Below are positions 50,292 to 59,195 of a DNA stretch of 64,000 nt, one piece after another (position 1 is the stretch's first letter; each line of letters begins with the position of its first letter). A program made the position numbers and the translations under genes. The notes under the pieces were generated by a model that saw nothing but the letters and a program-made list of their open reading frames with translations, did not search any database and was not told the DNA's origin. Source of the DNA: Microbacterium salitolerans (GTDB lineage Bacteria; Actinomycetota; Actinomycetes; Actinomycetales; Microbacteriaceae); contig NZ_JAHKSH010000002.1 in NCBI RefSeq assembly GCF_019720895.1, forward strand, positions 1-64,000, given 5' to 3'.

Positions 50292-53200
50292 ATGTTCTCG
50301 AAGGTTCTCGTCGCCAACCGGGGAGAGATCGCGATCCGCGCATTCCGCGCCGCATACGAGCTCGGTGCGCGGACGGTTGCGGTGTTCCCGATCGAAGACC
50401 GCAACTCCCTGCACCGGCTGAAGGCGGACGAGGCCTACCAGATCGGCGTGGAGGGGCACCCGGTTCGGGCGTACCTCGACGTCGACGAGATCGTGCGCGT
50501 GGCGATCGAATCCGGAGCCGACGCGATCTACCCCGGCTATGGCTTCCTCTCCGAGAACCCCGACCTCGCCGAGAAGGCGGCGGCGAACGGCATCACCTTC
50601 ATCGGCCCGCCCTCGCACGTGCTCGAGATGGCCGGCAACAAGGTCACCGCCAAAGAGCACGCGGTCGCAGCCGACGTCCCCGTCCTGCGATCGACCGACG
50701 CGACCGACGACGTCGACGCGCTCGTCGCCCAGTCCGACGACATCGGCTTCCCGCTCTTCGCGAAGGCCGTCGCGGGCGGTGGCGGGCGAGGCATGCGCCG
50801 CGTCGCGACGAAGGATGAGCTCGCGCCCGCGCTCGAGGAGGCGATGCGCGAGGCGGGCAGCGCGTTCGGCGATTCGCGCATGTTCCTCGAGCAGGCCGTG
50901 CTCCGGCCGCGTCATATCGAGGTGCAGGTGCTCGCCGACGGCGAGGGCCGCACGGTGCATCTCTTCGAGCGCGACTGCTCGGTCCAGCGTCGCCATCAGA
51001 AGGTCGTCGAGCTCGCTCCCGCTCCCAACCTCGCTCCCGAGATCGCCGCCTCTCTGCATCGCCACGCCATCGCCTTCGCCGAGTCGATCGGCTACCAGAA
51101 CGCGGGCACCGTCGAGTTCCTCCTCGAGACCGAGGGGCCGCGCACAGGCGAGGCCGTGTTCATCGAGATGAATCCGCGCATCCAGGTCGAGCACACCGTG
51201 ACAGAAGAGGTCACCGACGTCGACCTCGTTCAGACGCAGATGCGCATCGCATCGGGGGAGTCGCTCGAGTCGCTCGGGCTCACCCAGGACAGGATCACGC
51301 TCCACGGCGCGGCGCTGCAGTGCCGGATTACGACGGAAGACCCCTCGCAGGGGTTCCGACCGGACACGGGAAAGATCACGACGTACAGGTCTCCGGGTGG
51401 TGCGGGGATCCGCATCGACGGCGGGACGACGGCCGCGGGATCGCAGGTGTCGCCGCACTTCGACTCGATGCTGGCCAAGCTCACGGTGCGCGGACGCGAC
51501 TTCCCCGCGGCCGTGGCACGGGCACGACGCGCCCTCGCCGAGTTCCGGATCCGCGGCGTCGCCACCAACATCCCCTTCCAGCGCGCCGTTCTCGACGATC
51601 CCGCGTTCGTCGCGGGAGACCTGTCGACGTCGTTCATCGATGAGCGACCGGAGCTGCTGAAGGGCCGTGTGTCGAAGGACCGCGGGACGAAGCTCCTGCG
51701 CTGGATGGTCGATGTCACGGTGAACAGGCCGCACGGCGAGCGCCCGACCCGCGTGGATCCCCGTGAGAAGCTCCCCACGATCGACATCGAGCAGCCCGCG
51801 CCCGACGGCAGTCGGCAGAGGCTCCTCGAACTCGGCCCCGAGGGCTTCGCGCGTGCTCTTCGCGAGCAGAAGGCGCTCGCCGTCACCGATACGACCTTCC
51901 GCGATGCGCATCAGTCGCTTCTGGCGACGCGTGTGCGCACGAAGGACCTGCTCGATGTCGCGCCGCACGTCGCGCGCACGACGCCGCAGCTGCTGTCGGT
52001 CGAGGCATGGGGCGGTGCAACCTACGATGTCGCGCTGCGCTTCCTGAGCGAGGATCCGTGGGAGCGGCTCTCGCGCCTGCGCGACGAACTGCCGAACGTC
52101 GCGATCCAGATGCTGCTGCGTGGTCGCAACACGGTCGGATACACGCCGTATCCGACCGAGGTCACCGATGCGTTCGTGCAGGAAGCGGCGGCGACCGGGA
52201 TCGACATCTTCCGGATCTTCGACGCCCTCAACGACGTCGACCAGATGCGTCCCGCAATCGATGCCGTCCGCGGGACCGGCTCGACGCTGGCGGAGGTCGC
52301 CGTCTGCTATACGGGAGATCTGCTGGATCCATCGGAGAAGCTCTACACGCTCGACTACTACCTGCGCCTCGCCGAGCAGATCGTCGACGCGGGTGCGCAC
52401 GTCCTCGCCATCAAGGACATGGCGGGTCTCCTGCGGCCGGCGGCCGCGTCCGCGCTCGTGACGGCCCTGCGTCGCGAGTTCGCCCTCCCCGTGCACGTGC
52501 ACACCCACGACACAGCCGGTGGCCAGCTCGGCACACTGCTGTCCGCGAGCGCGGCGGGAGCGGATGCGGTCGACGCGGCGTCCGCGACCATGGCCGGCAC
52601 GACGAGCCAGCCGTCGCTCTCCGCGCTCGTGGCCGCGCTGGCACATACGGGTCGCGACACCGGCCTCGACCTGCAGGCGGTCGCCGACCTCGAACCGTAC
52701 TGGGAGACCGTGCGTCAGGTCTACCGCCCGTTCGAATCCGGCCTCGCGGGGCCGACCGGACGCGTGTACACGCACGAGATCCCCGGAGGACAGCTGTCGA
52801 ATCTGCGCCAGCAGGCCATCGCGCTCGGCCTCGCCGACGACTTCGAGCTCATCGAGGACATGTATGCGGCGGCCGACCGCATGCTGGGGCGGATCCCCAA
52901 GGTGACGCCGTCGTCGAAGGTGGTCGGCGATCTCGCCCTGCACCTCGCGGCCGTCAAGGCGGATCCCCAGGACTTCGAGGAGAACCCCGAGAAGTACGAC
53001 GTCCCCGATTCGGTGGTGGGCTTCATGGCGGGGGAGCTCGGCGAGCTCCCGGGCGGGTGGCCCGAGCCCTTCCGTTCGAAGGTTCTCGCGGGCCGCGACG
53101 TGCACGTCGGCGTGACGCCGATCTCCGAGGACGAGCAGAAGGCGCTCGACGGCGACTCGGCCTCGCGTCGCACCGCCCTCAATCGTCTGCTGTTCCCCCA

Positions 53201-53699
53201 GCCGACGGCCGTGTTCGAAGAGAGCCGACGCAACTACGGAGACGTGTCGGTGCTCGACACGAGCGACTATCTCTACGGGCTCGAGCAGGGGTCGGAGCAC
53301 GTGGTCGAGCTCGAGAAGGGCGTCGAGCTGTACGTCGCTCTCGAGTCGATCGGCGAGGCCGATGACAAGGGCATGCGTTCGGTGATGACCACGCTCAATG
53401 GTCAGCTGCGCCCCGTCGAGGCGCGCGACCGTTCCATTGCGGTCGACACGCACGAGGCGGAGAAGGCCGACCGCGCCGACCCCGGGCACGTCGCCGCGCC
53501 GTTCTCCGGCGTCGTCACCCTCAAGGTCGCGCCGGGCGATGAGGTCGAGGCGGGCGCCGCGGTGGCATCGATCGAGGCGATGAAGATGGAGGCCGCGGTG
53601 GGGGCCACGACGACGGGCGTCGTCGAGCGCGTCGCGATCGGCGAGACGCAGCAGGTCGACGCGGGCGACCTTTTGGTCGTCATCGCACCCGCCCAGTAA
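50292..53699 (+). CDS. pyc: Pyruvate carboxylase
   Basis: An 1135-residue single-chain enzyme making oxaloacetate from pyruvate, bicarbonate and ATP to refill the TCA cycle. Residues 1-460 are biotin carboxylase ('KVLVANRGEIAIRAFRAAYE', 'KAVAGGGGRGMRRV', 'FIEMNPRIQVEHTVTEEVT'). About 535-810 is the carboxyltransferase ('VTDTTFRDAHQSLLATRVR' with metal-binding Asp; 'HVHTHDTAGGQLGTLLSA'). The C-terminus is the biotin carrier with Lys1098 in 'IEAMKMEAAVGA'. The length is normal for Actinobacteria. GGGAGG precedes the ATG at 50292. Confidence 0.97.
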   Translation: MFSKVLVANRGEIAIRAFRAAYELGARTVAVFPIEDRNSLHRLKADEAYQIGVEGHPVRAYLDVDEIVRVAIESGADAIYPGYGFLSENPDLAEKAAANGITFIGPPSHVLEMAGNKVTAKEHAVAADVPVLRSTDATDDVDALVAQSDDIGFPLFAKAVAGGGGRGMRRVATKDELAPALEEAMREAGSAFGDSRMFLEQAVLRPRHIEVQVLADGEGRTVHLFERDCSVQRRHQKVVELAPAPNLAPEIAASLHRHAIAFAESIGYQNAGTVEFLLETEGPRTGEAVFIEMNPRIQVEHTVTEEVTDVDLVQTQMRIASGESLESLGLTQDRITLHGAALQCRITTEDPSQGFRPDTGKITTYRSPGGAGIRIDGGTTAAGSQVSPHFDSMLAKLTVRGRDFPAAVARARRALAEFRIRGVATNIPFQRAVLDDPAFVAGDLSTSFIDERPELLKGRVSKDRGTKLLRWMVDVTVNRPHGERPTRVDPREKLPTIDIEQPAPDGSRQRLLELGPEGFARALREQKALAVTDTTFRDAHQSLLATRVRTKDLLDVAPHVARTTPQLLSVEAWGGATYDVALRFLSEDPWERLSRLRDELPNVAIQMLLRGRNTVGYTPYPTEVTDAFVQEAAATGIDIFRIFDALNDVDQMRPAIDAVRGTGSTLAEVAVCYTGDLLDPSEKLYTLDYYLRLAEQIVDAGAHVLAIKDMAGLLRPAAASALVTALRREFALPVHVHTHDTAGGQLGTLLSASAAGADAVDAASATMAGTTSQPSLSALVAALAHTGRDTGLDLQAVADLEPYWETVRQVYRPFESGLAGPTGRVYTHEIPGGQLSNLRQQAIALGLADDFELIEDMYAAADRMLGRIPKVTPSSKVVGDLALHLAAVKADPQDFEENPEKYDVPDSVVGFMAGELGELPGGWPEPFRSKVLAGRDVHVGVTPISEDEQKALDGDSASRRTALNRLLFPQPTAVFEESRRNYGDVSVLDTSDYLYGLEQGSEHVVELEKGVELYVALESIGEADDKGMRSVMTTLNGQLRPVEARDRSIAVDTHEAEKADRADPGHVAAPFSGVVTLKVAPGDEVEAGAAVASIEAMKMEAAVGATTTGVVERVAIGETQQVDAGDLLVVIAPAQ

Positions 53700-53704
53700 A
53701 GTCT

Positions 53705-53735
53705 CGGGGGCGGGATACCCCCGCCCCCGTTTCTC
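53705..53735 (+). terminator. Intrinsic terminator after pyc
   Basis: CGGGGGCGGG and CCCGCCCCCG form a 10-bp stem with a 5-nt loop, followed by TTTCTC. It ends just before the ribosome site of the next gene, so it may attenuate rather than fully isolate it. Confidence 0.7.
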
Positions 53736-53746
53736 AGGAGCTGACC

Positions 53747-55810
53747 TTGGCAGCAGACCGCAAGACGTCTCGCGACGAGCTGGACGACAACGGCGTGCTC
53801 GGCGATGTGGGCATCGACACGACCGCGATCGATCTCGGCGGCACCTCCCAGGTGCGAGTTCACCTGCCCGCCGGGTACCGCGATGACGATGCGGACGACG
53901 GCGTCACGGCCGACGAGATCACCCCCGACGGCCTCCATGACGTGCCTGTGCGGAGGGCCGCATCCGATGACGACGTCGAGGATGAGTCCGATGACGTCGA
54001 CGCTGAGGACGATGTGACCGACGACGCCGTCCTGGAGACCGACGACACCGTCGAGCCGGATGGCGACGCAGACGTCGTCGACATCGAGGGGACCGCTCAC
54101 GAGATGGACGTCGACGACCTCGCCCCCGACGAGCTTCCCGCAGATGTCGTCGCGCGCGGCGGCGCGGAGGATGACGTCGAAGACGATGGCGAGCACGCCG
54201 TCGGCGATCCGGCGGACGATGCCGCCGCTTCTGTCATCGATTCGATCGTCGAGGACGTGTCGAACGGCGACGAGGCTCCCACCGCCGTCGACGAGGTGCC
54301 TGAGCCGGAGACGGATGGCGACGCGGACGCGGTCGACGACGAGGCGGACGACGTCTCGCTTGTCGAGGATGTCCCTCCGGGAGATGACTCGATCGACGAC
54401 GCGACGGCCGAGCCGGTCGACGATCCCGTCGCGGCAGCCGATGAGAGCGCGTCGGAGGATGCGCGATCGATCGACGACGCCGTCCTGACCGAGCAAGCCG
54501 GCGAGGATGGCGTCGGCCCGGATCTGAGCGACCACGAGCCAGGCGCCGTCGTCTCCGAGAGCGCAGCCGATCTCGACGAGATCGAGACGGCGATCGACCA
54601 GGCCGCTTCCGCCGAGCGCGGCGCAGACGACTCGGAGGCCGCCGCGGCCGCCGATGAGGAGACCGACACCGTGACAGCTCGTCGCCCCGGCCACGTTCCC
54701 GCGCCGGCGCCGCGCACGCCCTCGACCGAGGCGCCCGTGCGTGCGACCGAGATCGTTCCGGCGCCCGCGACGGAAGATGACGCGAACACCGTCGAGCCGG
54801 TGACGCGCGACGACCGCCGGTCCTTCCTGCGCCCGCCCGCCCGTCGTGCAGGGGAGGTGACGAGTGCCGCCGCGCGCGAGTCGAGCGACGTGCTCACGGA
54901 GGATCGCCTGCTCGATTCGTCCGCGATTCGGAAGCCGGAGCCGGTGGACCCGTGGCGTCGCATCGTCTACTCGGCGACGGGCGGCCTCATCAACCTCGGC
55001 GACGGCCGGAAGACGCGGGCTCGCCGCGAGCAGACGGCGCGCATCGCCGCGCCACTCAGCGGTCGCGCGCGATTCGTCGGCGTCCTGAGTCGCAAGGGCG
55101 GCGTCGGCAAGACGACCGTCTCGGCGCTTCTCGGAATGGCGCTCGCCGACGCGCGCGACGATCGCGTCATCGCCGTCGATGCCAACCCCGACCGCGGCAC
55201 ACTCGCGGAGCGGATCTCGCACGCGAGCGGCAAGACCGTGCGCGACGTCGTGCGCGGCCGTGACGAGATCCGCGGCTACGGCGACATGTCCGCGCTCGTG
55301 GTGCGGGACGACACCCGCCTCGACGTGCTCGCGTCCGACACGGATCCGCACGTCTCCGAGGCCTTCAGCGATGAGGACTACCGCACGGTCGCAGCCGTTG
55401 CCGAGCACTACTATTCGATCGTGCTCACCGACACCGGCACAGGCATCGTGCACTCGGTGATGGACGCGGCCCTCGACCTCGCCGACCAGATCGTGATCGT
55501 CGCGGGGCGCAGCCTCGACGAGGCCCGCCTCGCGTCCGAGACGCTCACCTGGCTCGAGACGAACGGCTTCGCCGACGAGGCGCAGAACGCGATCGTCGTG
55601 CTCAATCAGGACGGGCCGGGCAAGGCCCCCGTGCGTCTCGACGAGCTCGAATCGCACTTCCGCACACGCGCCCGCGCTGTGGTGCGTCTCCCGTACGATG
55701 CGCGGCTCGCGACGGGCGGCGCGATCGCGTTCCACGAGCTCGACAGCAGGACGCGCGACGCCGCTCGCGACCTCGCTGCTCTCGTCGTCGAGGGGATCCG
55801 CGGCGCATGA
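53747..55810 (+). CDS. MinD/ParA-like ATPase with a 360-residue Asp/Glu-rich N-terminal region
   Basis: A 687-residue protein from a TTG start with AGGAG 7 nt upstream. Residues 1-360 are extremely acidic and low-complexity ('DDDADDGVTADEITPDGLHD', 'DDEADDVSLVEDVPPGDDSI'), predicted disordered. A basic/Pro linker follows, then a MinD/ParA domain from about residue 440: deviant Walker A 'SRKGGVGKTTVSALLGMALA' (Lys450, Lys455), 'RVIAVDANPDRGTLAERIS' and 'YSIVLTDTGTGIVHSVMDAA'. Similar ATPases in Actinobacteria work with type VII secretion or polar growth, but no such genes are here. Overlaps def (ATGA). Confidence 0.85.
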   Translation: MAADRKTSRDELDDNGVLGDVGIDTTAIDLGGTSQVRVHLPAGYRDDDADDGVTADEITPDGLHDVPVRRAASDDDVEDESDDVDAEDDVTDDAVLETDDTVEPDGDADVVDIEGTAHEMDVDDLAPDELPADVVARGGAEDDVEDDGEHAVGDPADDAAASVIDSIVEDVSNGDEAPTAVDEVPEPETDGDADAVDDEADDVSLVEDVPPGDDSIDDATAEPVDDPVAAADESASEDARSIDDAVLTEQAGEDGVGPDLSDHEPGAVVSESAADLDEIETAIDQAASAERGADDSEAAAAADEETDTVTARRPGHVPAPAPRTPSTEAPVRATEIVPAPATEDDANTVEPVTRDDRRSFLRPPARRAGEVTSAAARESSDVLTEDRLLDSSAIRKPEPVDPWRRIVYSATGGLINLGDGRKTRARREQTARIAAPLSGRARFVGVLSRKGGVGKTTVSALLGMALADARDDRVIAVDANPDRGTLAERISHASGKTVRDVVRGRDEIRGYGDMSALVVRDDTRLDVLASDTDPHVSEAFSDEDYRTVAAVAEHYYSIVLTDTGTGIVHSVMDAALDLADQIVIVAGRSLDEARLASETLTWLETNGFADEAQNAIVVLNQDGPGKAPVRLDELESHFRTRARAVVRLPYDARLATGGAIAFHELDSRTRDAARDLAALVVEGIRGA

Positions 55811-56298
55811 CCGTGCGTGAGATCCGCCTCTACGGCGACCCGGTGCTCCGCATGGCCTGCGCCGAGATCACCGCGTTCGACGACGGCATCCGCGCCCTCG
55901 TCGACGACCTCATCGAGACCGTCAGGGTCCCGGGGCGCGCGGGCGTCGCGGCGCCGCAGATCGGCGTCGGCCTCCGTGCGTTCAGCTACAACGTCGATGA
56001 TCGCGTCGGCGCGATCCTCAACCCGCGCATCGTCGAGGTGCGCGGCGACGTCGTTCCGACGGGAGAGGGGTGCCTGTCGGTCCCCGGTCTCTGGCACGAC
56101 GCGCTCCGTCATCCCTACGCGCGTGTCGAAGGGCAGGATGTCGACGGCGAGACGATCGTCTTGGAGGGCGAGGGCCTCTTCGCGCAGATGCTCCAGCACG
56201 AGACCGACCATCTCGACGGCATGGTCTACCTGCAGCGCCTCGCGAAGGATGAGCGCCGCATCGCGATGCGAGAGGTCCGCGAGAGCGACTGGTTCTGA
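55807..56298 (+). CDS. def: Peptide deformylase
   Basis: A 163-residue metalloenzyme removing formyl groups from nascent proteins. All three motifs are present: motif 1 'GVAAPQIGVG', motif 2 'EGCLSVPGLW' (metal Cys) and motif 3 'QHETDHLDGMVYLQ' (metal His pair and catalytic Glu). The start overlaps the previous stop by ATGA, so synthesis is coupled to the Asp-rich ATPase. It ends at a bidirectional terminator. Confidence 0.96.
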   Translation: MTVREIRLYGDPVLRMACAEITAFDDGIRALVDDLIETVRVPGRAGVAAPQIGVGLRAFSYNVDDRVGAILNPRIVEVRGDVVPTGEGCLSVPGLWHDALRHPYARVEGQDVDGETIVLEGEGLFAQMLQHETDHLDGMVYLQRLAKDERRIAMREVRESDWF

Positions 56299-56330
56299 GA
56301 ACGGCGCGGATCCGGTCTTGACGTCCGCAC

Positions 56331-56374
56331 GCGAGAGGCGGGACCTGATCGGATGATCGGGCCCCGCCTCTCGC
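56331..56374. terminator. Bidirectional terminator between def and the acyl-CoA ligase gene
   Basis: GCGAGAGGCGGG and CCCGCCTCTCGC (12 bp, perfect) flank a 20-nt loop that can itself pair through GATCGGATGATC. Confidence 0.7.
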
Positions 56375-56386
56375 TCTTCTCCGGAG

Positions 56387-58213
56387 TCAGCCGACTGCGA
56401 TCGTCGAGGTGACGTCCTTCGGGGTCGAATAGATCGCCTCGATGTCCTCGGCGAAGTCGGCGAGGATCACCGCGCGCTTGATCGAGAGCTTCGGCGTGAG
56501 ATGACCGGAGGCCTCCGTCCACTCCGTCGGGAGGATGCGGAACTCGCGGATCGACTCCGCGCGCGAGACGCGCGTATTGGCCTGATCGATCGCCTTCTGC
56601 ACCTCGTCGCGCACCGCCGATGTCTTCGCCGCCTGCTCGAGGGTGAGGTCCGCCGACTCGCCGTGCGTCTTGAGCCACGCCGGAAGCATCTCGGGATCGA
56701 GCGTCACGAGCGCCGAGATGAAGGGCTTCTGGTCGCCGACGGCGACGACCTGGCCGATGATCGGGTTGGCGCGGATGGGGTCTTCGAGCATCGTCGGCGC
56801 GACGTTCTTTCCGCCGGCCGTGACGATGATCTCCTTCTTGCGCCCGGTGATCGACAGGTAGCCGTCGTGGACCTCGCCGATGTCGCCCGTGCGGAACCAC
56901 GATCCGTCGAACGCAGCGTCTGTCGCCTCGGGATTGCGCCAGTACTCGCGGAAGACGTTGATGCCGCGCACCTGGATCTCGCCGTCGTCGTCGAGGCGGA
57001 TGCCGACGCCGGGGAGCGGCGGGCCGACCGTGCCGACCTCGATGCGGGCGGGAACGTTGACGGTCGCGGGAGCGGTCGTCTCGGTGAGGCCGTAGCCCTC
57101 GAGGATCTTGATCCCGAGGCCGCGGAAGAAGTATCCGAGGTGCGCACCGAGGGGGGCCGAGCCCGAGACGGCGTAGGTCACGCGCCCGCCCATAAGATCG
57201 CGGAGCTTGCCGTACACGAGCTTGTCGAAGAGCTTGAACTGGAACGCGAGCACGGGGCCGATGCGCTCGCCCTCCTGCTCGCGGCGCGCGTGCTCGATGG
57301 CGACCTTCGCGGCCCGACGGAAGATGCCGCCCTTACCCTCTGCCTCGGTCTTCTGCTCTGCCGAGTTGTACACCTTCTCGAACACGCGAGGAACGGCGAG
57401 AAGGATCGTCGGCTTGAACGACCCGAGCGTCTTCACGAGGTTCTTCGTGTTCGGCTCGTGGCCGGTTCGGATGCCGGCGTGGATGTAGAGCACCGACATG
57501 AACCGCGCGAACACGTGCGCGGTCGTGATGAAGAGCACCGTCGAGGCGCCCGGCTGGTCCATGACCTCGGACAGCGAGACGTACGCGTTCTGCGCGAGGT
57601 CGACGAAGTTGCTGTGCGTGAGCACGCACCCCTTGGGGCGGCCTGTGGAACCGGAGGTGTAGATGATCGTCGCGACGTCGTCTCCGCGCGCGAGGTGGCG
57701 GCGGCGGTCGATCTCGTCGTCGTCGACCTCGGCCCCCTGCGCGACGAGATCGTCGAGCGCCCCCTCATCCATGCGCCAGTAGAGGCCGAGGAGCGGCAGC
57801 TGATCACGGACCTCGGCGATGCGCTCGTCGTGAGCCGCCGTCTCGACCATGAGCGCGACCGCGCCGGAGTCGGACAGGATCCATTGGATCTGATCGGGTG
57901 AGCTCGTCTCGTACACGGGCACCATGACAGCGCCCGCGTAGTGGAGCGCGAAGTCGACGAGCGTCCACTCGTATGTCGTGCGCGCGAGGAAGCCGACCTT
58001 GTCGCCGGGGCGAACGCCCGCGGCGACGAATCCCTTCGCGAGTGCGATCACCTCGCTCTCGAACTCGCGTGCCGTCTTGTCACGCCATCTGTCGCCGTCG
58101 GGGAGCCCGAACAGCACTCGATCGGGGGTGTCGCGCACGCGGTCGGCGAGAAGGTCGGCGATGTTGCGGTTCGGGTCGGTCGGCACGACGAGGTCGGCGG
58201 AGAACTCGATCAC
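56387..58213 (-). CDS. Long-chain fatty-acid-CoA ligase (AMP-forming)
   Basis: A 608-residue acyl-activating enzyme. The P-loop-like AMP motif is 'DVATIIYTSGSTGRPKGCVLTHSNFVDL'; 'YGLTETTAPATVNVP' is the acyl-binding/adenylate motif; 'RTGDIGEVHDGYLSITGRKKEIIVTAGGKNVAPTMLED' carries the hinge and C-terminal domain; and 'SKLSIKR'-like Lys near the end is seen as 'LTPKLSIKRAVI'. This is the FadD15/Acsl-type subgroup. AAAGGAG precedes the GTG at 58213, which gives the family N-terminus 'IEFSADLVVPTDPNRN'. Divergent from the acyltransferase gene. Confidence 0.93.
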   Translation of the reverse strand: MIEFSADLVVPTDPNRNIADLLADRVRDTPDRVLFGLPDGDRWRDKTAREFESEVIALAKGFVAAGVRPGDKVGFLARTTYEWTLVDFALHYAGAVMVPVYETSSPDQIQWILSDSGAVALMVETAAHDERIAEVRDQLPLLGLYWRMDEGALDDLVAQGAEVDDDEIDRRRHLARGDDVATIIYTSGSTGRPKGCVLTHSNFVDLAQNAYVSLSEVMDQPGASTVLFITTAHVFARFMSVLYIHAGIRTGHEPNTKNLVKTLGSFKPTILLAVPRVFEKVYNSAEQKTEAEGKGGIFRRAAKVAIEHARREQEGERIGPVLAFQFKLFDKLVYGKLRDLMGGRVTYAVSGSAPLGAHLGYFFRGLGIKILEGYGLTETTAPATVNVPARIEVGTVGPPLPGVGIRLDDDGEIQVRGINVFREYWRNPEATDAAFDGSWFRTGDIGEVHDGYLSITGRKKEIIVTAGGKNVAPTMLEDPIRANPIIGQVVAVGDQKPFISALVTLDPEMLPAWLKTHGESADLTLEQAAKTSAVRDEVQKAIDQANTRVSRAESIREFRILPTEWTEASGHLTPKLSIKRAVILADFAEDIEAIYSTPKDVTSTIAVG

Positions 58214-58311
58214 GGCAGCTCCTTTGATACCGGTCGGGGCCGTGCGCATCGGGTGTCGCGCACGCGGTCGTATCCCTCGAGTGTAGGTGCGCGGCGGCGG
58301 GCACCGCCAGA

Positions 58312-58332
58312 CGTTGTGCGCGAGCGACAACG
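58312..58332. promoter_or_regulatory. Inverted repeat CGTTGT-N9-ACAACG in the fadD-like/plsC-like divergent promoter
   Basis: A 6-bp dyad with 9-bp spacer lies in the 206-bp region between the acyl-CoA ligase and the acyltransferase genes. The position suits a shared lipid-responsive operator. Confidence 0.35.
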
Positions 58333-58378
58333 GCGCGAATCCCGTCGTGCGTTCGCGTGGGAGAGCCCGCACGAGGGC

Positions 58379-58384
58379 TAGACT
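58379..58384 (+). promoter_or_regulatory. Candidate -10 box TAGACT upstream of the acyltransferase gene
   Basis: TAGACT lies 35 nt before the TTG start. The implied leader contains TGGAG, the probable ribosome site. Confidence 0.4.
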
Positions 58385-58419
58385 CAACGCCGTCCCTCAC
58401 ACCTCTGGAGCGCCTGACG

Positions 58420-59130
58420 TTGATTTACTGGATCCTCAAGTACCTGGTCATCGGCCCGGTGCTCAAGGGCATCTTCCGCCCGTGGATCACGGGCGCCCAG
58501 CATGTGCCGCAGCAGGGCGCGGCGATCCTCGCGTCGAACCACCTCTCGGTCATGGATTCGATCTTCCTGCCGCTCATGCTCGACCGGCCCATGTCCTTCC
58601 TCGCCAAGGCCGAGTACTTCACGGGCACGGGGCTCAAGGGGTGGGCGACGAAGTGGTTCATGAAGGGCACAGGGCAGATCGCGATCGACAGGTCGGGCGG
58701 ATCGGCGTCGGAGGCGGCGCTCAACACCGCCCTGCAGGTGATCGGCCGCGGGGACCTGCTCGGCATCTATCCCGAGGGCACGCGCAGTCCCGACGGGCGG
58801 CTCTACAAAGGCCGCACCGGCCTCGCGCGCATGGCGCTCGTCGCGAAGGCGCCGGTGATCCCCGTCGTCATGGTCGATACCGACACCATGCTGCCGATCG
58901 GATCCTCGATGCCGCGCATCATGCGCGTCGGCATGGTGGTCGGTGAGCCATTGGACTTCTCTCGATACGAGGGACTCGAGGACGACCGGTTCGTCCTGCG
59001 CAGCGTGACCGACGAGATCATGATCGCCCTGCAGCAGCTCGGCGGCCAGGAGTACGTCGACGAGTACGCCTCCGCGCACCGCACGCGCGCGGAGAGCGAC
59101 ACCGAGCCCGTCGCCGGCTCGTCCTCCTGA
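58420..59130 (+). CDS. 1-acyl-sn-glycerol-3-phosphate acyltransferase (PlsC family)
   Basis: A 236-residue membrane-associated acyltransferase. Motif I is 'ASNHLSVMDSIFLP' (NHx4D with catalytic His); motif III is 'GIYPEGTRSPDGRLYKGRTGLARMAL' (PEGTR); and 'PVIPVVMVDTD' is motif IV. It transfers an acyl chain to lysophosphatidate in phospholipid synthesis. The TTG at 58420 begins the conserved 'LIYWILKYLVIG' helix and has GGAG upstream; a longer frame to 58357 is less likely. Confidence 0.9.
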   Translation: MIYWILKYLVIGPVLKGIFRPWITGAQHVPQQGAAILASNHLSVMDSIFLPLMLDRPMSFLAKAEYFTGTGLKGWATKWFMKGTGQIAIDRSGGSASEAALNTALQVIGRGDLLGIYPEGTRSPDGRLYKGRTGLARMALVAKAPVIPVVMVDTDTMLPIGSSMPRIMRVGMVVGEPLDFSRYEGLEDDRFVLRSVTDEIMIALQQLGGQEYVDEYASAHRTRAESDTEPVAGSSS

Positions 59131-59183
59131 CGCGGTTCACGTCCCGTTCCGACATACGTCCCGATCCGCTTCCGGCGGGCCGC

Positions 59184-59189
59184 TAGGAT
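59184..59189 (+). promoter_or_regulatory. -10 box TAGGAT for leaderless aroG
   Basis: TAGGAT is followed by six bases and the ATG at 59196. No Shine-Dalgarno is seen. Confidence 0.55.
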
Positions 59190-59195
59190 CGTGGG

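Noticed and set aside
50280-53489. A 1069-codon minus-strand open frame over pyruvate carboxylase
   Set aside because: pyc is unmistakable on the plus strand; the antisense frame shows no motif and only shadow composition.
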